From JACQNR01 sp049515175 (GTDB taxonomy: Bacteria > Acidobacteriota > Terriglobia > UBA7540): DNA of 10,578 nt. This document shows positions 6,051 through 10,578 of this stretch, piece by piece. A model generated the notes under the pieces. That model did no database searches. It saw only the letters and a list, made by a program, of their open reading frames with translations, and was not told where the DNA came from. The translations under genes and the position numbers were made by a program. The DNA lies in assembly GCA_049515175.1 (NCBI GenBank), contig JBEKUI010000164.1:1-10578 (forward strand). The letters run 5' to 3'. The stretch's first letter is position 1, and each line of letters begins with the position of its first letter.

Positions 6051-6965
6051 TTACGGCCCCAGCACGGTCAACGCTTCCGGCAGAATATCGAAGCGGGCGG
6101 GGAGTTGTCCCGCAAGTTCACCATCCAACTCGAAATAGATGGGTTTGCCGGACTCCACCGGCGCGCAGGCCACGTTGAATCCGCTCGCCAATTCCACGTC
6201 GCGCAGGCGCAGGTGCTGGCGGGCGATGACCGCGAGCGCGTAGAAGAAATAGCGCGCCCGGCGCGGACTCTTGAACAGGCAGGCGGTGAAGTCGGGCTTG
6301 TCGAGCCCAGCCGTGGGCGCGAGCGGCAGCCAGCCCGCGTAATGTCCCGTGCGATGCACCACGGCAAAGGTTGCCTCACGGCGGTGGCCGTCCATCTCGA
6401 AGCTGAAGCGCGGGAACGAATAGCGCAGCGTCTGGCGCACCGCCTCCAGCCCGTAGCCGATGACCCCCCAGCCCATCTTCAGCGACCACGACAGGCTGTG
6501 CACGATGTAGGCGTCGAAGCCCACCCCCGCCACGCTGATGAACACCCGGCTCCGCGGCTCGCCGCTCGCGGCATCGTTCCATGTCGCGCGCCCCAGCGCG
6601 ATACGGCGCGGCTTCCAACCGGGCAGCGCGCGCGCCGCGCGCACGGGATGATGCGGAAGACGAAGTTCTTTCCCGATGATGTTGGCGGTTCCCCCCGGAA
6701 AAACCCCCAGCGTGGCCGTGCCGGGGACCAATCCGTTGATCACTTCGTTGATCGTGCCGTCGCCGCCGCAGGCGAGGACGAGTTCGAAACCTTCCTGGAC
6801 GGCGCGGCGCGCGAGGTTCGTCGCCTCGCCCGGCCCCGTCGTCGCGGCCAGCTTCACTTCCAGGCCCGACGCCCGCAGCACCTCCGCCGCCTCGCGAATC
6901 TGCTTCTCGCGTCGCGCTGGCTTGCGCCCGGCCACCGGATTGTAAATCAGCGTCGCGTGCCTCAA
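6051..6965 (-). CDS. Diacylglycerol-kinase-family lipid kinase (YegS/DagK-like)
   Basis: 304 residues carrying the DAGK catalytic fold. NPVAGRK (9-15) opens the nucleotide domain; GGDGTINEVINGL (67-79) is the ATP-phosphate loop with the conserved Asp and Asn/Glu; FPGGTANIIGKEL (89-101) completes the site. The later beta-rich half contains GVGFDAYIV, typical of the family. Members phosphorylate diacylglycerol, sphingosine-like or related lipids at the inner membrane face, feeding phospholipid recycling; this protein's substrate cannot be read from sequence. The length is normal. The start is TTG 6965, four codons after an in-frame TAA (6975-6977), so no longer start exists; no Shine-Dalgarno is visible. 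The gene is bracketed by heptad-repeat elements 6 bp after its stop and 22 bp before its start. Confidence 0.88.
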   Translation of the reverse strand: MRHATLIYNPVAGRKPARREKQIREAAEVLRASGLEVKLAATTGPGEATNLARRAVQEGFELVLACGGDGTINEVINGLVPGTATLGVFPGGTANIIGKELRLPHHPVRAARALPGWKPRRIALGRATWNDAASGEPRSRVFISVAGVGFDAYIVHSLSWSLKMGWGVIGYGLEAVRQTLRYSFPRFSFEMDGHRREATFAVVHRTGHYAGWLPLAPTAGLDKPDFTACLFKSPRRARYFFYALAVIARQHLRLRDVELASGFNVACAPVESGKPIYFELDGELAGQLPARFDILPEALTVLGP

Positions 6966-6986
6966 GGCAAGGAGTTACTGAAGGAC

Positions 6987-7115
6987 GAATTCTGAATTGT
7001 GAATTCTGAATAGTGGATTATGCCGTCCCAATGCCGCTTCCAGACAGGACGCCAGCTCTCGGATGGAACTCGTCCCTTCCAATTCACCATTCACAATTCA
7101 GAATTCACAATTCAC
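6987..7115. repeat. Heptad-repeat inverted element B
   Basis: The left arm (6987-7020) is built of 7-nt units: GAATTCT and GAATTGT alternate, then degenerate. The right arm (about 7077-7115) is the inverted counterpart. GAATTCTGAATTGTGAAT at 6987-7004 is an exact reverse complement of 7089-7106 (18 bp) across 84 nt. The centre holds CGCCAG (7050-7055), GGAACTC (7065-7071) and CAATTCA (7080-7086), in the same order and orientation as in element A. It occupies the gap between the lipid kinase start and the DUF5666-like stop, overlapping that stop by 4 bp. Confidence 0.75.
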
Positions 7116-7501
7116 TTTTGTATCGTCGGCGCGATGACGCCGGTGAGCACCTTCTTGGCAGTCATGTCGCCGGTTTTCTTGTCGGTCTTGATCTGCAGCC
7201 AGACCTGCTCGCCGACCTTCAGGCTGTCGAACGTGCTGGCTTTGCCGTCGCGGACGTACTTCGTATTTTCATTCAGCTTGATCGTCTGGTCCAGGCCGAA
7301 CTTCGTCTTCTCCAGCACCATCTCGTTCTTGTCGAGACCCTTGACCACACCGTAGAAGAGATCCTGCAAATTCCTCGCCACGGAACTCGCGTCGCCAAAA
7401 CGCGCCGTGCCGGATTTCTGGGGCTGGTCCCGCTGAGCCCATGCCGGCTGGGCCGCGACGCCCGCAACTGCCAGTAGCACAATGAGAATTCTCGTCATCA
7501 T
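7112..7501 (-). CDS. Small secreted protein, DUF5666-like
   Basis: 129 residues. A clear signal peptide (TRILIVLLAVAGVAA core) with a likely cut after AWA at residues 20-22 predicts export. The mature part has the run of alternating short strands seen in DUF5666-like / OB-like small domains: VVKGLDKNEMVL, then TIKLNENTKYV with the typical N-x-x-T-K turn, then LKVGEQVWLQI, and finally MTAKKVLTGV. No cysteines or catalytic residues are apparent, and the function is unknown. Two adjacent ATGs are possible (7501 or 7498). AAGGAG lies 8 nt before the first, which favours 7501. The frame stays open far to the right, antisense to ligA, but the signal peptide, ribosome site and a promoter at 7537-7566 place the real start here. 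The gene is transcribed divergently from ligA. Confidence 0.8.
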   Translation of the reverse strand: MMTRILIVLLAVAGVAAQPAWAQRDQPQKSGTARFGDASSVARNLQDLFYGVVKGLDKNEMVLEKTKFGLDQTIKLNENTKYVRDGKASTFDSLKVGEQVWLQIKTDKKTGDMTAKKVLTGVIAPTIQK

Positions 7502-7536
7502 GGCAGCCACTCCTTCCCAAAATCGCTTCTCGACCG

Positions 7537-7566
7537 AACCTAGCAGCCTCCTCAATCCCATGTCAA
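7537..7566 (-). promoter_or_regulatory. Candidate promoter for the DUF5666-like gene
   Basis: On the minus strand a perfect -35 TTGACA (complement of 7561-7566) is followed after 18 nt by TAGGTT (complement of 7537-7542), a weak but acceptable -10. The predicted start near 7530 gives a leader of about 30 nt with AAGGAG in front of the ATG. Confidence 0.55.
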
Positions 7567-7642
7567 GCGCCGGGCCAGCGTCGCCTGCCCTGCTCACCCT
7601 GCGCCGCAAAGACGGCCGCGCGGAATTCCTCGCCCGGCGCGG

Positions 7643-7648
7643 TATAAT
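7643..7648 (+). promoter_or_regulatory. Candidate -10 box for ligA
   Basis: A perfect TATAAT stands in otherwise GC-rich sequence 46 bp before the ligA GTG, which would give a leader of roughly 40 nt. No recognisable -35 hexamer lies 16-18 nt upstream and there is no TG extension, so the call rests on the -10 alone. Confidence 0.45.
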
Positions 7649-7693
7649 CGCCGGGTTGCCGGAGTTCAACTTCCGCACTCTTCCGAGGAATGC

Positions 7694-9700
7694 GTGGCCA
7701 GAAACGTCGAGAAGGAAATCGAAAAGCTGCGCGCGGAAATCCGCCACCACGAGTACCGCTACTACGTCCTGAGCGAACCGGAAATCTCCGACTTCGAATT
7801 CGACGGCCTGATGCGCCGCTTGCAGGAGCTGGAAGCGCAGCACCCGGAACTGCTCCGACCGGATTCGCCTTCGCAGCGCGTGGGCGGCCTGCCCGCAGAA
7901 GAGTTTCTCAAGGTTCGCCACTCCTCCCCGATGCTCAGCCTGGACAATACCTATTCGGTGGACGATCTGCGCGATTTCGACCGCCGCGTGCGCGAACTCG
8001 CCGGCCGCGAGAACGTCGAATACGTTGCCGAGCTGAAGCTCGACGGCCTCTCCTTGGCGCTCACCTACGAGGATGGCGCGCTCGTTCACGGCGTCACGCG
8101 CGGCGACGGGACCACTGGCGAGGATGTCACCGCCAACGTCCGGACGATCCGCTCTGTGCCGCTGCGCGTCGATACGAGAAAGCTGGAAGCCGTCGGCAAC
8201 CCCAGGCGCTTCGAAGTGCGCGGCGAAGTCATCATGACTCTCAAGTCTTTCGAGGAGACCAACGCGCGGCGCGAGGGGGCGGGCGAGCCGAAATTCGCCA
8301 ACCCGCGCAACTCGGCGGCAGGCACCATGCGGCAACTCGACCCGCGCACCGTGGCCGAGCGCAAACTCGATATGTTTCTCTATTTCCTTACCGTGAACGG
8401 CCGCCCGCCCCTTGCCGAACACGAGAAGAATCTCGCCGCCCTCGCCAAACTGGGCTTCAAAGTGAACCCGCACCGCAAACTCTGCAAGTCCTTCGACGAC
8501 CTGCTCGCCTACATCCAGGAATGGGAGTCGCGCCGCGACTCGCTCGACTATGAAATCGACGGCATCGTGGTCAAGGTGAACGACGCGCGCCTGTGGGAAG
8601 AGCTCGGCACGACGGCGAAATCCCCGCGCTGGGCCGTGGCCTTCAAATATCCCGCGCGCCAGGCGACGACCATCGTCAAGGACATTCGCCCCCAGGTCGG
8701 CCGTACCGGCACACTCACTCCCGTCGCCGACCTCGAGCCCGTCGATGTGGGCGGCGTCACCGTCAGTCACGCCACGCTCCACAACATGGATGAAATCGAG
8801 CGCCTGGGCGTCAAGATCGGCGACACGGTGCTCATCCAGCGCGCCGGCGAGGTGATTCCGCAGGTCGTCAAGGTGATGAAGTCTGCCGCCGACGGCCGCG
8901 AATTTAAGATGCCCAAGAAGTGCCCGGTGTGCGGCGGCGACGTGCACCGCTCGGAAGGCGAGGTCGCCTACCGCTGCGTCAACGCCGCTTGCCCGGCGCG
9001 TCTCAAGGAATCGCTCCTCTACTTCGCCGGGCGCCGCGCCATGAACATCGACGGCCTGGGCGACAAACTCGTTGATCAACTGGTGGACAAAGAAATCGTC
9101 CGCGACGTGGCCGACCTCTACAGTCTGTCGCAGCAGCAAGTCGCGGAGCTTGAACGCATGGGCGAGAAGTCAGCGCAGAATCTGGTCGAGGAGATCGAGA
9201 ACAGCAAAAAGGCGGAACTGGCACGCCTGATCTTCGCGCTCGGCATCCGCTTCGTGGGCGAGCGCACCGGACAGCTCCTCGCCGAGCACTTCGGCTCGCT
9301 CGACAAACTTGCTAAGGCGAGCGAAGAAGAATTGCTGCAAGTCGAGGAGGTCGGCCCGCGCGTTTCGGAAGCCATCCGGGAGTTCTTCGGCGAGAAGCGC
9401 AACCGCGCCGTCATCGAGAAGCTGCGCAAGGCGGGACTGCAATTCGAGCAGAAAGTAGTGCGCAAGACGGAAGGCAAACTCGCCGGCAAGCAGTTCGTCC
9501 TCACCGGAACTCTTCCCACCTACTCGCGCGACGAGGCCAAGCGCCTGATCGAAGAAGCTGGTGGCCGCGTCATCGGCTCGGTCAGCAAGAAAACCGACTA
9601 CGTCGTCGTGGGCGCTGATGCGGGCTCCAAGCTCGACAAAGCCAAGTCGCTGGGAGTCAAGACCATTGATGAAGCAGAGCTGGTAAAACTCCTGAAATAG
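7694..9700 (+). CDS. ligA: NAD-dependent DNA ligase LigA
   Basis: A complete 668-residue bacterial NAD+-dependent ligase, which seals nicks in replication and repair using NAD+ as adenylate donor. The Ia domain has YRYYVLSEPEISDFEFDGLM (21-40), which binds NMN. The adenylation motif KLDG has its catalytic lysine at K115. Later nucleotidyltransferase motifs include EVRGEV, YEIDGIVVK and AFKYPA. An OB fold follows, then a four-cysteine zinc finger (C410, C413, C428, C433), helix-hairpin-helix repeats (NIDGLGDKLV, then LEVEEVGPRVS-like text near 550) and a C-terminal BRCT domain (about 591-668, with FVLTGTL and TDYVVVG). The length matches the family. GTG 7694 is chosen because GAGG at 7685-7688 sits 5 nt upstream and the N-terminus aligns in length. 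An ATG at 7690 is out of frame. The gene lies alone on this strand. This is a very secure call. Confidence 0.98.
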   Translation: MARNVEKEIEKLRAEIRHHEYRYYVLSEPEISDFEFDGLMRRLQELEAQHPELLRPDSPSQRVGGLPAEEFLKVRHSSPMLSLDNTYSVDDLRDFDRRVRELAGRENVEYVAELKLDGLSLALTYEDGALVHGVTRGDGTTGEDVTANVRTIRSVPLRVDTRKLEAVGNPRRFEVRGEVIMTLKSFEETNARREGAGEPKFANPRNSAAGTMRQLDPRTVAERKLDMFLYFLTVNGRPPLAEHEKNLAALAKLGFKVNPHRKLCKSFDDLLAYIQEWESRRDSLDYEIDGIVVKVNDARLWEELGTTAKSPRWAVAFKYPARQATTIVKDIRPQVGRTGTLTPVADLEPVDVGGVTVSHATLHNMDEIERLGVKIGDTVLIQRAGEVIPQVVKVMKSAADGREFKMPKKCPVCGGDVHRSEGEVAYRCVNAACPARLKESLLYFAGRRAMNIDGLGDKLVDQLVDKEIVRDVADLYSLSQQQVAELERMGEKSAQNLVEEIENSKKAELARLIFALGIRFVGERTGQLLAEHFGSLDKLAKASEEELLQVEEVGPRVSEAIREFFGEKRNRAVIEKLRKAGLQFEQKVVRKTEGKLAGKQFVLTGTLPTYSRDEAKRLIEEAGGRVIGSVSKKTDYVVVGADAGSKLDKAKSLGVKTIDEAELVKLLK

Positions 9701-9713
9701 CGCCCGCCGGTGC

Positions 9714-9744
9714 CGCAGACAGCGCGCGCTCTGCGCTGTCTGCG
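9714..9744 (+). terminator. Strong hairpin after ligA, terminator-like
   Basis: The arms 9714-9725 and 9733-9744 are perfect 12-bp complements (CGCAGACAGCGC with its inverse) around a 7-nt loop, starting 13 bp after the ligA stop. No T-run follows, so it may be a factor-dependent or stability hairpin rather than a classic intrinsic terminator. It separates ligA from the toxin-antitoxin operon. Confidence 0.6.
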
Positions 9745-9772
9745 CAAGGACGCCAAGGTACAACGCGGGTTG

Positions 9773-9801
9773 TTGCAAGACGGCGTCTCACAGTGTATTA
9801 T
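9773..9801 (+). promoter_or_regulatory. Promoter of the CopG/ParE operon
   Basis: TTGCAA (9773-9778) and TATTAT (9796-9801) are separated by exactly 17 nt and stand 22 bp before the antitoxin ATG. This is the best sigma70-type promoter in the window. A ribosome site GAGG (9811-9814) lies 8 nt before the ATG. Confidence 0.65.
9778..9788. promoter_or_regulatory. Palindromic operator candidate in the TA promoter
   Basis: AGACGGCGTCT is a perfect 5-bp inverted repeat with one central base. It begins on the last base of the -35 hexamer and runs into the promoter spacer. Ribbon-helix-helix antitoxins typically bind short palindromes over their own promoter, so this is the natural autoregulatory site. 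Binding itself is inferred. Confidence 0.5.
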
Positions 9802-9822
9802 TGAGGCTTAGAGGCGTAATCC

Positions 9823-10059
9823 ATGGGAAAGACCACGATTAATTTTCGACTGGATGCCGACAAGCGGGAGGCGCTCGACTCCATCGCGGAGGTTACCGAC
9901 CGTGACCGCAGTTATGTGTTGAACGAAGCCATTGACGCCTATCTGGACGCCCACCAGTGGCAGATCGAGCATATCAAGAATGGGCTGCGGCAGGCACAGG
10001 GCGGCCAATTCGCAAGTGAGAAGGAAGTAGCCAAAGCGTTTGCCCGGTGGCGCCGTTGA
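9823..10059 (+). CDS. CopG-family ribbon-helix-helix antitoxin
   Basis: 78 residues. The N-terminus has the ribbon strand TINFRL (4-9) followed by two helices (about 11-22 and 27-43, with RDRSYVLNEAIDAYL), the standard ribbon-helix-helix DNA-binding fold. The acidic/basic C-terminal helix QWQIEHIKNGLRQAQ and the ending KAFARWRR would wrap the toxin. It neutralises the following ParE-type toxin and is expected to repress its own promoter. ATG 9823 has GAGG 8 nt upstream and a promoter at 9773-9801. The stop overlaps the toxin start, which supports translational coupling. Confidence in the family is high. Confidence 0.9.
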   Translation: MGKTTINFRLDADKREALDSIAEVTDRDRSYVLNEAIDAYLDAHQWQIEHIKNGLRQAQGGQFASEKEVAKAFARWRR

Positions 10060-10340
10060 AGATTCGTTGGACGCGCCTTGCCGTCGAAGATCTCGACCAC
10101 GCCTACAACTATGTCGCGGCGACCAACCCCGCTGCCGCGCGTTCCGTCATCGCAAGAATTGACTCTGCCCTGCAGGCTCTTCAAGCCCATCCTCTGATAG
10201 GGCGCAAGGGGCGAGCGGAAGATACTCGCGAACTCGTCATTCCCGCCACACCATTCATCGTTGCCTACCGCATTGCGAGGGCACGCATAGAAATCTTGGG
10301 GATTATCCACGGCGCGCGCCGCTGGCCGGAAAGCTTCTGA
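10047..10340 (+). CDS. RelE/ParE-family toxin
   Basis: 97 residues from GTG 10047, overlapping the antitoxin end by 13 bp. An alternative TTG at 10056 gives a 4-bp TTGA overlap and the start MKIRWT, which also fits the family; the start is therefore uncertain. Family marks are KIRWTRLAVEDLDHAYNYV (5-23), the HPLIGRKGR loop (48-56), TRELVIPATPFIVAYRI (60-76) and the ending EILGIIHGARRWP. This TRELVIPATPFIVAYR / HGARRWP pattern is typical of ParE-like toxins paired with CopG antitoxins. ParE relatives poison DNA gyrase while RelE relatives cut mRNA; which applies here cannot be told from sequence, though the motif set leans to ParE. The protein appears complete. Confidence 0.9.
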   Translation: MAPLKIRWTRLAVEDLDHAYNYVAATNPAAARSVIARIDSALQALQAHPLIGRKGRAEDTRELVIPATPFIVAYRIARARIEILGIIHGARRWPESF

Positions 10341-10358
10341 GCGTCGGGACTATCCACC

Positions 10359-10578
10359 TCAGCGGTAGACATGTTTCCGGTGGCCCACGGCGAGGACGAC
10401 GACGGTTCTATCGGAATCGCGGATGTCGCAAATGAGGCGGTAATCGCCGACGCGGTAGCGCCACAGGCCCTCCTTCTCGCCACGCAGGGGCTTGCCGAAT
10501 TGGCGGGGATTTTCAGCATCCAAGACACGTTCGCGGAGGTAGCGAACGATCGCAGTCTGGACTTGGCGATCCAGCTTG
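10359..10578 (-). CDS. RelE/StbE-type toxin, C-terminal part, runs off the window
   Basis: The minus-strand frame entering from the right edge reads 72 residues to a TGA (complement of 10359-10361). It contains RQFGKPLRGEKEGLWRYRVG, then DYRLICDI, then VVVLAVGHRKHVYR. The L-W-R-Y-R-V-G-D-Y-R-L core and the final V-G-H-R-x-x-V-Y-R are hallmarks of RelE/StbE mRNA interferases. The Arg residues and the terminal Tyr-Arg are the kind used in ribosome-bound cleavage. The N-terminus, and presumably a RelB/StbD-type antitoxin, lie beyond the right edge. It ends 18 bp from the convergent ParE stop. No start codon is inside the window, so the gene is easy to miss. Confidence 0.85.
   Translation of the reverse strand, partial: KLDRQVQTAIVRYLRERVLDAENPRQFGKPLRGEKEGLWRYRVGDYRLICDIRDSDRTVVVLAVGHRKHVYR

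Noticed and set aside
5861..7115. Composite transposon made by elements A and B around the lipid kinase gene
   Set aside because: The two elements lie in the same orientation with different arm sequences, there is no transposase, and no flanking target duplication is visible. A mobile-cassette reading is not supported beyond the bracketing itself.
7112..9139. A 675-codon minus-strand open frame lying antisense to ligA
   Set aside because: It is open because of ligA's GC-rich codon use. The product upstream of residue about 546 is compositionally shadow-like (Arg/Ala/His/Val rich, no domain), while ligA is unmistakable. Only its last 129 codons, with signal peptide and ribosome site, are a real gene.
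10265..10528. An 87-codon minus-strand frame across the toxin junction
   Set aside because: It overlaps both real toxin genes in a different frame and yields a Ser/Ala/Pro-rich sequence with no motifs. The adjacent minus frame gives a clear RelE/StbE C-terminus.

Overview
The window is GC-rich bacterial chromosome, densely coded on both strands, with many GTG and TTG starts. There is no 16S or other taxonomic marker. The mix of genes (a carboxypeptidase-regulatory-like surface protein, a membrane-embedded spermidine-synthase-fold protein, small secreted DUF5666-like protein, RelE/ParE toxins) suggests an environmental bacterium, most plausibly Acidobacteriota. That assignment is inference from gene style, not proof.

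Layout. 1-399 is the 3' end of a secreted or surface protein with a carboxypeptidase-regulatory-like fold. It converges on a six-cysteine secreted orphan (473-1192, minus) across a strong hairpin. A gene-free stretch of about 640 bp (1193-1840) follows and holds a candidate promoter for the orphan plus short repeats. 1841-4140 encodes a polytopic membrane protein with a central spermidine-synthase-like methyltransferase fold. It is split by a -1 frameshift near 2654-2677 into two ORFs joined by a GTGA stop/start overlap. 4200-4841 is a VTT/DedA-type membrane protein whose 3' end overlaps, tail to tail, a YdjM-type membrane hydrolase (4763-5857, minus). Next on the minus strand come a diacylglycerol-kinase-like lipid kinase (6051-6965) and a small secreted DUF5666-like protein (7112-7501). 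ligA (7694-9700, plus) is complete, with all its domains. The right end is a toxin-antitoxin area: a CopG/ParE pair (9823-10340) with a good promoter and a palindromic operator candidate, then the 3' end of a second, convergent RelE-type toxin running off the window (10359-10578, minus).

How the genes relate. Several products act at the membrane or envelope (synthase-like protein, VTT protein, YdjM-like hydrolase, lipid kinase), but strand changes and spacers argue against one operon. ligA is housekeeping. The CopG/ParE genes overlap and form a self-regulated operon.

Most unusual structure: the lipid kinase gene is bracketed by two intergenic elements (5861-6045 and 6987-7115). Each is built of inverted arms of degenerate 7-nt repeats around a GC-richer centre. 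The arm sequences differ between the two elements, yet the centres share an ordered set of words (CGCCAG, 9 nt, GGAACTC, 6 or 8 nt, CAATTCA). I found no convincing new defence or biosynthetic system. These repeat elements are the best candidate for something undescribed.
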